NCBI GenBank assembly: GCA_018820925.1
Contig: JAHJNJ010000036.1
Coordinates: 186,001 to 250,000 of the forward strand
DNA from: Gammaproteobacteria bacterium
Lineage (GTDB): Bacteria > Pseudomonadota > Gammaproteobacteria > Burkholderiales > Gallionellaceae
DNA length: 64,000 nucleotides
Reading direction: 5' to 3'
The notes beneath the pieces are model-generated. The model saw only the letters and a list, made by a program, of their open reading frames with translations, was not told the origin of the DNA and ran no database searches. This document shows, one piece after another, positions 8,585 through 16,184 of this stretch. Position numbers and translations under genes: made by a program. Within the stretch, counting starts at the first letter, position 1; each line of letters starts with the position of its first letter.

Positions 8585-8830
8585 GTCGTTTTCTGGTTGT
8601 TGGTTGATATGAAGTCCGATCGCAGGAATCCGGCGGCGGCAGTTTCTTGCTGGCCGCATTCTGCCCTTTCAATCCTGCAAACACCAGCGCCGATTGCGCG
8701 TCGTCACCACGCAGCCGGCTGTTGCCGGAAAGGTCGAAATGGGGTGTCAAAACAATGTACTGACAGATCAAATTAACCGGAGTAGCATGAAAATCGTAAT
8801 TTTTCCTTAACCATGATGAGGAGTTAAATT

Positions 8831-8977
8831 ATGTCCAAGTCCCAACATTCCACCCGGGAGGCCAAGAAGAAACCGTTGTTGTCGCCGAAGGAAAAGCGAA
8901 TGGCGAAACATGCGAAGAAGCACAGTCACGATACAGTTCCCCTGCTTCACGAGACGCCCCCTCTGGTCACCCACTAA
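8831..8977 (+). CDS. Small lysine-rich hypothetical protein (48 aa)
   Basis: An ATG preceded by GAGGAG seven bases upstream opens a 48-codon frame. The product begins MSKSQHSTREAKKKPLL and is strongly basic in its first 33 residues (KKK, KEKR, KHAKKHSH), with a hydrophobic tail. A strong inverted repeat followed by a T-rich run ends the unit at 9007-9041. The good ribosome site, compact gene-terminator arrangement and clear composition support a real gene. A nucleic-acid-binding or ribosome-associated role would fit the charge, but nothing proves it. Confidence 0.6.
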   Translation: MSKSQHSTREAKKKPLLSPKEKRMAKHAKKHSHDTVPLLHETPPLVTH

Positions 8978-9006
8978 TACTTCGTTCAAGTTGCAACTCA
9001 AGGTTC

Positions 9007-9041
9007 TTCGGGCCGCTCCCTGTTTCAGGTTGCGGCCCGAA
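9007..9041 (+). terminator. Putative terminator after the 48-aa gene
   Basis: Ten-base arms (TTCGGGCCGC / GCGGCCCGAA) pair perfectly around a 15-base loop and are followed by ATGTTTT. It lies 29 bp after the small gene and before the end of the convergent gene, so it may serve both. Confidence 0.7.
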
Positions 9042-9082
9042 ATGTTTTCGGCGTGCACCGCGATTGCGGCGGGCTGTCCGGA

Positions 9083-9769
9083 TCAAAGAAACAGGTAGCG
9101 GATTTCTTCGAGGGAGTCTTCGACCGAGTAAGGCAGCATTTTGGCGAGGATATCCAGTTGCACGACTGCATTGATGGCGGAGTCTTGTACGCTGACCGTG
9201 CGCAGGCGTGAAGTCATTGCCTTGTTGATGGTTTGAATTTCGCCGTATATCTTTTTCAGGTTCTCCAGTTCCATGTCAATGGTCAGCGCCTGTTTGTGCC
9301 GGAAGTATTGTCCCAGCAAGTAAGTTGATACCACCCTGAAAACGGTCTCTTCCTGCGTGGCAAACGGAAGGTGGTAACGCGCCATGGGCTTGAGGAATGC
9401 CATGTGCGGACAGCCGCTGGTCGCCATGACCAGCCCCATCAGCGAGCTCACCGCCCGCTGCGCCGTGGTGTTCTTTGTGACCATCCTTTCCGGGGTGGTG
9501 ACTTCCATTTTGACTTCGTCGTAGGAAAGCACGTTTTGGCATGCAGACATCAGTTTGACGAGTCGTGTTGCAAGGGGGCACCAGGTTTGGGGGACGGCGC
9601 GCAGAGGGCAATTCGGACATTGATGGAAATCGAGTTTGCACCAATCGGGAGGTGTGCCCGAATCCTCGGGAAGCGATTCCATGGTGAGTTTGTTTATGTT
9701 TACTTCGATCAGCTCTTCCCGGTTATTCGGGAAGACGAATCGATAGCGAATAGCCAAGGTCTCTTCCAT
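9083..9769 (-). CDS. Conserved hypothetical protein with N-terminal cysteine cluster
   Basis: A 228-residue soluble protein with a GGAGAAA ribosome site. It opens with a beta-rich stretch (LAIRYRFVFPNNREELIEV), then a cysteine cluster WCKLDFHQCPNCPL plus TWCPLA at about residues 43-66 that could bind a metal. The rest is helical, with CPHMAFLKPMARYHLPFATQEE in the middle. I believe similar proteins occur in iron-oxidising and sulfur-oxidising betaproteobacteria (DUF6901-like), but I cannot confirm the family name. No function can be assigned. Confidence 0.75.
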   Translation of the reverse strand: MEETLAIRYRFVFPNNREELIEVNINKLTMESLPEDSGTPPDWCKLDFHQCPNCPLRAVPQTWCPLATRLVKLMSACQNVLSYDEVKMEVTTPERMVTKNTTAQRAVSSLMGLVMATSGCPHMAFLKPMARYHLPFATQEETVFRVVSTYLLGQYFRHKQALTIDMELENLKKIYGEIQTINKAMTSRLRTVSVQDSAINAVVQLDILAKMLPYSVEDSLEEIRYLFL

Positions 9770-9905
9770 GAGTTTCTCCGGTTGGACGTCCGTGCCCGCG
9801 ATCTGGCATGCGGTCTATCCTATATCCAATACGGCCTGAATAGCCAATTGTTTTTATGGGGTACAGGACAACAAATCGTGAAACGATTCCGGACGGACGA
9901 ACTTG

Positions 9906-10682
9906 CTAATTGCGGCTGCCTGCGTCCCGGGCGGATACCCATTGTTTGACCTGGTGTGTCACCCATTCTCCGTCGTCCAACGGAATGTCGTGTCCCGCCG
10001 TCGGGTGCAATCTGATGTCGCAGTTCCAGCGTTGCGCCAGCGCGAGCGAACATTTGACGTTGACCAGCCGATCCTGCTGTGCGGCGAGCAGCAGCACCGG
10101 GACGGCGGGTGCAGTCGGCGCGGCGCGGCAAGTGATGGCGGCGCGCAGTTGGCGCAGGATGTTGGCGCGGCTGACGGGACATTCGCGCGCATAGATCACC
10201 CACTGTTCCAGCAGCGCCGCGCGTTGCAGCGGCGTGCGCTGTCTGGCGCTGGTAATGCGCAATATCGTCCTTTCGCGCCGCGCGACGGAGCCGTCGATCA
10301 GGAAGAACGACAGCGCGGCATAGTTGCGCGGGCGCATGCGCTGGTAAAACGGGTTGAACGGCGCCAGGCTGGTGTTGATCAGCACCATGCGTTCGATTTC
10401 CTCGGGATGCATTGCGCTCCAGGTCACGGCCACCATCGCGCCCAGCGACAACGCGAGCACGCGGTAAGGCGGCCGGTAGCCCATCTGTTCGAGTTGTGCG
10501 CGGCAGGACTGCACCATCTCTGCCACGCTGGCGGGGCTGGCTTGCGCATGCAGGCTGCCGTTGCCGGGAAAATCCAGCGCGACGACTTGCTGCCCGTCCA
10601 TCGCATTGCCGAACTGCCGCGTGAATTCGCCCCAGTGGCGCGACTCGCGCATCAGCCCGCGCAGCAGTACCCAGGTGGTCAT
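9906..10682 (-). CDS. Alpha/beta hydrolase
   Basis: A 258-residue protein starting MTTWVLLRGLMRESRHWG, which is the usual first strand and oxyanion loop of this fold. The nucleophile elbow is ALSLGA, with Ala replacing the first Gly of GxSxG; the acid is in AAQQDRLV and the histidine in TAGHDIPLDDG. The ATG at 10682 overlaps the stop of the upstream peptidase gene by 4 bp, which fixes the start. Its substrate is unknown; the tight pairing with an M14 carboxypeptidase suggests a shared peptide or ester-processing task. Confidence 0.85.
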   Translation of the reverse strand: MTTWVLLRGLMRESRHWGEFTRQFGNAMDGQQVVALDFPGNGSLHAQASPASVAEMVQSCRAQLEQMGYRPPYRVLALSLGAMVAVTWSAMHPEEIERMVLINTSLAPFNPFYQRMRPRNYAALSFFLIDGSVARRERTILRITSARQRTPLQRAALLEQWVIYARECPVSRANILRQLRAAITCRAAPTAPAVPVLLLAAQQDRLVNVKCSLALAQRWNCDIRLHPTAGHDIPLDDGEWVTHQVKQWVSARDAGSRN

Positions 10683-11689
10683 GAGCGATACCAGCGCGCG
10701 ACGGCGCGCTCCTGCAGACGTAATCGTGTCGGGCCGGTTGCCAGCCACTTGTCGTGACCGCTGGCGGCGCGCATCAGGAAGTCCATCCACACGGCATGTC
10801 GGCGCAACACGCGATGCAGTCTGTGTTCGACCAACGGGTTGAAAATGCCGTGCAGCGAAAAAAACTGGCGCGGGTTCTTTTTCACCCATAGCCAGGAACC
10901 CATTTCCAGCGTCAAAGGCAAGAAGGTCTTGTTCTGTTCCCGCTGCGCTTGCAGGTACAGGTAATCCCATACATCGCCGTGCGTGCGGTAATGCTTGCTT
11001 TGCGGCTCGAACAGGTAGCGACTGTTGGGGTAGGTCTGGTGGAACAACTCCTCCAGCGTGAGAATGTCGGCCAGGTGGTCAATGGGTTCGAAGCTGTGCG
11101 CATGCGGAAACCAGATGCGGTCGCGCGCGCCGAAGCCGGAATGGCAATCCACCGCGATGCTGAAGGGGCGCGTCAACAAATCCTCCGTCACGACACGGCA
11201 CAGCGCCTGGTTTTCATCTTCCATCGCCGCCCCGGTGGCACCGCGATACCAGGGCAAGCGCGGACTGATGCGCTGTCCGCCCAGCAGGAACGGGACCTCT
11301 CCTTCCGCTTCGATGGGCGCATTGCGCATCAGATCCACACCGCGCGGATTGCTGCGTGTCGCATTCCACATGCCGCCGGGATTGATGAGCGGCATGAACA
11401 CCAGTTGCATGTCCTGCAGCAGATGATGCAGGCTCTTGTCCCATTCCAGGCGCGAGAGCAGGCTGCGCATGAAATACAGCAGGACTTGCGTGCCAATGCG
11501 TTCCAGGCCGTGGACGCCGCCGAAGAATCCGATGGCAGGCAGCCGCGGATCGGGATTGCCCAGACTCACGCGATAGATCGGAAAACGCCGGTCGCCGACG
11601 CTGACCGTATGCACGACGCGCGATTCCAGACGGCCGCGGCCGAGTTCCAGAATGCGTTCCAGTTCGTTTAGTTCCGGCAGTTTGGGCAT
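10679..11689 (-). CDS. M14-family zinc carboxypeptidase
   Basis: The protein (336 residues from this start) shows the M14 metallopeptidase signature: GGVHGLERIG supplies the HxxE zinc ligands, SIAVDCHSGFG the third ligand, and LTLEMGSW the catalytic Glu. The asparagine-arginine substrate clamp is visible as NPRGVDLMRN. No signal peptide is present from the chosen ATG. The frame is open to 11881, so the start is uncertain; 11689 is taken because the conserved region begins soon after. Coupled to the downstream hydrolase by an ATGA overlap. Confidence 0.82.
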   Translation of the reverse strand: MPKLPELNELERILELGRGRLESRVVHTVSVGDRRFPIYRVSLGNPDPRLPAIGFFGGVHGLERIGTQVLLYFMRSLLSRLEWDKSLHHLLQDMQLVFMPLINPGGMWNATRSNPRGVDLMRNAPIEAEGEVPFLLGGQRISPRLPWYRGATGAAMEDENQALCRVVTEDLLTRPFSIAVDCHSGFGARDRIWFPHAHSFEPIDHLADILTLEELFHQTYPNSRYLFEPQSKHYRTHGDVWDYLYLQAQREQNKTFLPLTLEMGSWLWVKKNPRQFFSLHGIFNPLVEHRLHRVLRRHAVWMDFLMRAASGHDKWLATGPTRLRLQERAVARWYRS

Positions 11690-11956
11690 GGGGCGCTGGG
11701 CTGGTTTCCGGGGTTGCGTTCCTGTGGTTTGAAGCGTGACTTTGGGATTCTGCACCTCTTCACGCGGATTGTCCCTTGTAATACTTCGCCGGTATTCCCA
11801 CGCCATTGCTGCTGAGCCATGCGGAAGGGAACCGCTGGAGTCTGGTTTGTTTTTTGACGAAACGCCCCGGGCAGTGAACAATGACGCACCCGTTTCATTT
11901 CGCGCGCTCCGGGGCGACGCACCGCTTCGCGCTGACAGGAATTACCCGAAAAAAGC

Positions 11957-12307
11957 ATGGCCAAAGACCCGACAGATCGCAGCACCGTCGATTTCATCGC
12001 CCCCGGATTGCATGTGACTTGCGGCCAGGTATTGATGGACCGGCAGCGGCATATTGCAATCGTGGCAAAAAAAGGTCGGGCCAGCGCACATCTGGTGCGC
12101 GTGAAGTCGGGAATGCTGAAACTGACCAAACACACTGCCAAGGAACTGGTGGAGGAATGGACGGATGCGGATTACCCATTCGAACGGGCGGTGAGCAAGC
12201 TGCTTGATCTGGGCAAGCAGCACGGCATTACCGACGCGGCACGCCTTGCGCTGGAGAAGCTGGTCAAAACCGGGCGCGAACCGGTGCAACACCGTTTGTT
12301 CGGTTAG
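11957..12307 (+). CDS. Hypothetical protein
   Basis: A 116-residue soluble protein with no recognised domain. The first half is beta-rich (APGLHVTCGQVLMDRQRHIAIVAKKG), the second half helical and basic. It stands alone, divergent from the M14 peptidase and convergent with the nucleotidyltransferase pair. The ribosome site is weak. Codon use resembles the neighbours, so it is probably a real gene, but no role can be proposed. Confidence 0.6.
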   Translation: MAKDPTDRSTVDFIAPGLHVTCGQVLMDRQRHIAIVAKKGRASAHLVRVKSGMLKLTKHTAKELVEEWTDADYPFERAVSKLLDLGKQHGITDAARLALEKLVKTGREPVQHRLFG

Positions 12308-12360
12308 CGCGCCTGCCAAAGTTCGTGGACATCGCTTCGAGTTGTGCGATGACAATCCGG

Positions 12361-13194
12361 CTACAGCGTGATCAATCCCTCGGCAACGAGCAGTCCATCC
12401 AGTCCATCCAGCAGGTCGTTTACGCGCTTGAGCAGGAGCGAGCGGTCGCTTGCGCCGATGGCCGACAGCAGTTCATCTATTTGCATCCTGATTTCCGGCG
12501 GGCGCTTCGGGCATTTTGCCAGCACATAAGAAACAAGCCGCTTTTCACCCGGATGGGGAAAGCGGTTTATGGCAAAGAGAATGTCGAAGTAACTTGCCAG
12601 CAGTGCGGCAACACGGTGGTTTACGCTGACCCGATCATGCCGGTCCAGCGCCAGGGTGATCTGGTGTACATAGCAGGAATGCAGGCCGCGCAAGACCGGG
12701 TGGTTTTTGGCAACAATGGCGCGGCGCAGCGGCTCGGGATATGGTTGCGCCATTTTGGCCTGCAGCGATGCAAACCAGCCGTCGCGGTCATAAAGCAGTT
12801 GCGAATGCAGAACGTTATAAACAAAGCAGGTGCTGTAGCCGACGGACGCCTGATGCCGCTGCCACACGCGCTCGAGCTGCTCTTCTATCCAGGTCGGCGA
12901 ACGATACATGATGTCGATGACGGTGCCGCTGTGCGACGCGATCCATTCGTCGCCGGTTTCCCAGAAGTGATTGCCGATGCTTGCGCGGTTGCCGTACTTG
13001 CGTGCCAACCGCGTACGCCATGCTTCCGGCGGTTCGGTTTCTGCATAGACGCACAGATCGATATCCGAATTGCCATCCGACAATTCGCCCGTTCTTGATC
13101 CGGCAAAAGCCACCGCAGTCACTTCCGGCAGGGATGCGAATTCTGCGGCGACCTCTTTAAGAAATTTCTGTGTGCCGGTTTCGATTTTCGTCAT
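12361..13194 (-). CDS. Nucleotidyltransferase-fold protein (first of two tandem)
   Basis: The 277-residue protein has the polymerase-beta-type nucleotidyltransferase core: helix-turn AFAGSRTGELSDGNSDIDLCVY gives the GS motif and two catalytic Asp (DID), and TVIDIMY gives the third acid. A helical C-terminal half resembles the substrate-binding part of kanamycin/lincosamide-type transferases. The ATG at 13194 overlaps the preceding gene by 4 bp. It may modify a small molecule or tRNA; resistance activity is not implied. Confidence 0.8.
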   Translation of the reverse strand: MTKIETGTQKFLKEVAAEFASLPEVTAVAFAGSRTGELSDGNSDIDLCVYAETEPPEAWRTRLARKYGNRASIGNHFWETGDEWIASHSGTVIDIMYRSPTWIEEQLERVWQRHQASVGYSTCFVYNVLHSQLLYDRDGWFASLQAKMAQPYPEPLRRAIVAKNHPVLRGLHSCYVHQITLALDRHDRVSVNHRVAALLASYFDILFAINRFPHPGEKRLVSYVLAKCPKRPPEIRMQIDELLSAIGASDRSLLLKRVNDLLDGLDGLLVAEGLITL

Positions 13195-13979
13195 CTCGAA
13201 CCTCTTTCTTTGTTCGTGCACAAATCTTCTATCGCTCGCCGCATGGCCGGATTGACTTCAACATGACGCGCGAGGAAAGCCAGGATGGCCAATGCAGACT
13301 GGACATTGCGTTCATAACCCTGAATGAAATCCGGCAATGCCTGTGCGCTGGCAGGGTAGCGCTGCTCGAAACGCCGTTCGAAGGCAAAGCTATCGCGGGC
13401 TGCAGCAGTCCCTGTTTCAAACTTGGCAGAGAGCTCCAGCAGGCGGTCAACCGCATAGACCTGGATGAAACGCATGGCGGATAGTTTCTCGCCGCGGCTG
13501 TTGCGGCATAACCCCGAATAGAGGTTGGTGAGAACCTCTCCGGCGAGCCACTCGATGGAATGCTCCGCCGCCGCGCATTGATTTGGCTCGGGCAGCAGCA
13601 GCGTTTCCGGGGTGCCGTTGTTCTTCCAGACGATGCGTCCCGGCGCGAAAGGGATGTGGCGCAACTCCGGCATTTCAAAGACCGCAAACTCGCAGAACAC
13701 GCCATCCTGAAACAGCAGCTTGAAGCCATCGCGCGTATTGCGGTAGGCAAAGGCGATCGGACAAATCGAGGAGAGCCAGGCAAGGTTCTCGAGATAATTA
13801 TCTTTGTGCCCTGTCTCGACGATGGCGAAAAAATCCAGGTCGGAATATTGATCCAGCCGATCCAGTTCCAGTCCGGCCGAACCCAGTCCGATCAACGCCA
13901 GGCCGTGACCGGATCGGGCCAGTGACGTGCCTATCGCATCGAGTCGTGCCAGCAGAATTTCCTGTGTGCCAGTCGCCAT
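13191..13979 (-). CDS. Nucleotidyltransferase-fold protein (second of two tandem)
   Basis: A 262-residue protein with a diverged nucleotidyltransferase core: LIGLGSAGLELD is the GS loop, QYSDLDFFAIVE carries the DxD pair, and FCEFAVFEMPE replaces the third Asp by Glu. The remainder is helical, with conserved-looking FIQVYAVDRLLEL. It is the upstream member of the pair and overlaps the next gene by 4 bp, so the two are co-translated and may act on the same substrate or as a heterodimer. Confidence 0.78.
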   Translation of the reverse strand: MATGTQEILLARLDAIGTSLARSGHGLALIGLGSAGLELDRLDQYSDLDFFAIVETGHKDNYLENLAWLSSICPIAFAYRNTRDGFKLLFQDGVFCEFAVFEMPELRHIPFAPGRIVWKNNGTPETLLLPEPNQCAAAEHSIEWLAGEVLTNLYSGLCRNSRGEKLSAMRFIQVYAVDRLLELSAKFETGTAAARDSFAFERRFEQRYPASAQALPDFIQGYERNVQSALAILAFLARHVEVNPAMRRAIEDLCTNKERGSR

Positions 13980-14060
13980 GAATTTCCGCTCCCTGTTCAG
14001 GCCGAACCGGGGTCCATGATAATCCGATCCTGGCCACCTGCGTGGCAGGCGTGTGCGCCG

Positions 14061-14939
14061 CTAAATCTGCCCGACCCAATTGTCATCATGTTGGCGAAAG
14101 GATTGCCTGAGAGAATCGAAACGCGTCGCCGGCAACGGGCCTTGGTCGGCGAAGATCTTGTTTTGCAGCAGGTGAACCGGCGAGGCGGTGCCCACGATGG
14201 CGCAGCAGACGGCAGGGGCAAATGCAGCGAAGCGCAATGCCAACTCCTGCCAGTCCATGTCGTCCGCCGCAATTTCCATGGCCTGCCAGCGCGACCAGTA
14301 TTCCTCGCAATATTCGCCGACGGGTCTTTGCGCAAAGCGCCAAGGTGCATTGGCGAGCGGTCGCTTCGCGATCACGCCGATGCCGCGTTCTTGCGCCAGC
14401 GGCAAGAAATGCTCAAGGCAGCGCTGATCGAACAAATTCACGGAACATTCGACTCCGCCAAACTGGCCGCTCTCGATGGCCCAGTGCAGGGCTTCGTTTT
14501 CGCCGGAGTAGGCTGCCACACGCAGCTTGCCCTGGTCGCGCGCCTTGTGCAATGCGAGTATCGCATCGCCCTGCCGCAACGTTTCGAGCGGACAGGAATG
14601 CAGATGCACGATGTCCAGGCAATCGGTGCGCAGGCGTTTGAGTGCCGCATCTATGCCCGCGAGGATGCAGCCGTAAGTCCAGTCTGCATGGCCGGGAATG
14701 CCGTAGCCGACTTTGGTCGAGAGTATGAATTGCCGGCGCCGATGCGCGATATGTCGGCCGATTCGTTCTTCCGACAGCGCGTAGCTGCGGGCGCTATCGA
14801 TGAGCGTGATGCCCATGTCCAGCGCCGAATTGAGCAAAGCGTCAACACGCGTTTCATCCAGCGCGGGGTCGCCGAGGGATCCTGCCCCCAAACCCAGTGC
14901 CGGAACCGGGAAACCCTGTTTTCCGAATTCGCGCTCCAT
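14061..14939 (-). CDS. Aldo/keto reductase family oxidoreductase
   Basis: The 292-residue protein has the (beta/alpha)8 AKR sequence pattern: GLGAGSLGD at the first strand, GITLIDSARSYALSEERIG with the catalytic Asp and Tyr, STKVGYGIPGHADWTYG with the Lys, and DIVHLHSC for the catalytic His position. NADPH binding is expected at the C-terminal VGTASPVHL segment. The frame starts with TTG at 14963, but the ATG at 14939 has AAGGAG upstream and is preferred. The gene appears monocistronic; the substrate is unknown. Confidence 0.85.
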   Translation of the reverse strand: MEREFGKQGFPVPALGLGAGSLGDPALDETRVDALLNSALDMGITLIDSARSYALSEERIGRHIAHRRRQFILSTKVGYGIPGHADWTYGCILAGIDAALKRLRTDCLDIVHLHSCPLETLRQGDAILALHKARDQGKLRVAAYSGENEALHWAIESGQFGGVECSVNLFDQRCLEHFLPLAQERGIGVIAKRPLANAPWRFAQRPVGEYCEEYWSRWQAMEIAADDMDWQELALRFAAFAPAVCCAIVGTASPVHLLQNKIFADQGPLPATRFDSLRQSFRQHDDNWVGQI

Positions 14940-15041
14940 GCAATCGCCGCTCCTTGAAATCAATGTACCGGAGGCGGGCTGTTTTGACTATTTGGCGGTG
15001 GCTGCGGGCAAGCGGAACCAACGTTGACAAGAGTGTCATAG

Positions 15042-15070
15042 TTGACAGCGACAGTCGACTATAAGACAAT
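15042..15070 (+). promoter_or_regulatory. Possible sigma-70 promoter for the 15.1-16.1 kb genes
   Basis: TTGACA is followed after 17 bases by GACAAT, a fair -10 match. The -35 overlaps an inverted repeat TGTCA-TAGT-TGACA that could be an operator. It lies 73 bp upstream of the first small gene. Weakly supported. Confidence 0.35.
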
Positions 15071-15142
15071 TTATGCCCGATACGGCACCCGCCGTCCCGT
15101 CCGACGACGGGATGCCCCTCGAGATTTAACGAGGCGTAAATC

Positions 15143-15448
15143 ATGAAAAACCTCAATGTTCCCCAACCGCTTTCCGGCGGTTCCCCGGTTTCCCGTTTCC
15201 AGGCCGCGAAGGCGATGGCTTATATGCTTGCGCTGGCCGATCCCGAGTTGATAGGGCCAGAGCTTGAAGGTTGTTCCGGGCCATTCGTCAATATTCGCGA
15301 TGCCCTGGGCAACGAGAGAATTTGCCGGGTTGGAGGGCAAGGTTTGCATGCGGCCCGACGAATGGAGCAGCAAGCTCAACTGAATGCGGGTACGCATTTC
15401 TGCAGGAAAGGAGATCGACATGCTGGATATCAATCAAATCATCAATGA
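15143..15448 (+). CDS. Small hypothetical protein upstream of the DsrC-like gene
   Basis: A 101-codon frame with GAGG seven bases before the ATG. It begins MKNLNVPQPLSGGSPVSRF and has one helix-rich middle. Its last 29 bases overlap the next gene in another frame, and its final residues (RKGDRHAGYQSNHQ) look like read-through of that gene. The true product may be shorter or the gene may be frameshifted near 15400. No family recognised. Confidence 0.45.
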   Translation: MKNLNVPQPLSGGSPVSRFQAAKAMAYMLALADPELIGPELEGCSGPFVNIRDALGNERICRVGGQGLHAARRMEQQAQLNAGTHFCRKGDRHAGYQSNHQ

Positions 15449-15788
15449 CGAAGCGCGTGGACGTTTTGACCCGGAAGGCCATATGTCCGATCTGGATCAC
15501 TGGTCCCCGCTTGTCGCCACGAAACTGGCGATACAAGAGGGGATCGGCGAACTTACCGAAGCCCATTGGCACGTGATCTACGCGTTGCGCAATCAATATC
15601 GGGAAAACGGGCGTTCCGCGAGTGCGCGCAAAGTATTGCATATGCTGGAGCAGGATTTTGCGGATGAAGGCGGACGCCGCTATCTCTACGAACTGTTCCC
15701 GAAAGGCCCGATCAATCAGGGATCGCGTTTGGCCGGGGTACCGGTTCCTCCCTACGCCAGCGATCCCTCGTTCGGTTGGGCTGGCTGA
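15420..15788 (+). CDS. DsrC/TusE-family protein lacking all cysteines
   Basis: The 122-residue protein aligns with the DsrC/TusE fold: FDPEGHMSDLDHWSP, LTEAHWHVIYALRNQYRENG and LYELFPKGPINQGSRLAGVP are family landmarks. DsrC and TusE use one or two C-terminal cysteines to carry sulfur. Here the C-terminal arm (VPVPPYASDPSFGWAG) has none, and there is no Cys in the whole protein, so it cannot bind persulfide. It resembles the cysteine-less, presumed regulatory branch of the family. AAAGGAG precedes the ATG at 15420, which decides the start over an upstream ATG. Confidence 0.85.
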   Translation: MLDINQIINDEARGRFDPEGHMSDLDHWSPLVATKLAIQEGIGELTEAHWHVIYALRNQYRENGRSASARKVLHMLEQDFADEGGRRYLYELFPKGPINQGSRLAGVPVPPYASDPSFGWAG

Positions 15789-15901
15789 CGGAAAATGAGA
15801 ATTGGTTGTGCCATGGATCAGGGGCGCGCCAATATTATGTGAGCGGGAGTGTCGAGTTGTTCTTCACTGTCGCTGTTTCCCTGCAACGGAAGGAGAAGAT
15901 C

Positions 15902-16132
15902 ATGAACCAGGCAGATATGTTGATTTATGTGCATCCGGAACTGGATGAGCCAGGAAGGATCGCTTTGGAAAAAATGGTTGAAGGGCGAGCCGGGGTTGAT
16001 TGTGCGGAATTCGACCATCGTACACACCAGCATGCATTAATGGTGAGATACGATCCCGACGCGATTCAGGGCACGCAAATACTGGATGTGGTGCGCAGAA
16101 CCGACCCGGCGGCAAGCATGGTGGGACTTTAA
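15902..16132 (+). CDS. Small hypothetical protein, possible ferredoxin-like fold
   Basis: A 76-residue protein with AAGGAG six bases before the ATG. The pattern (MLIYVHPELD, a helix, GVDCAEFDHRTHQHALMVRYDP, a second helix) resembles a beta-alpha-beta-beta-alpha-beta small domain such as heavy-metal-associated proteins, but it has no CxxC. It follows the DsrC-like gene on the same strand. Function unknown. Confidence 0.65.
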   Translation: MNQADMLIYVHPELDEPGRIALEKMVEGRAGVDCAEFDHRTHQHALMVRYDPDAIQGTQILDVVRRTDPAASMVGL

Positions 16133-16184
16133 TTCAGCACAAGCAGCGTTCTGCTATGGATAAAACGCCGATTCGAGGTCGGCC

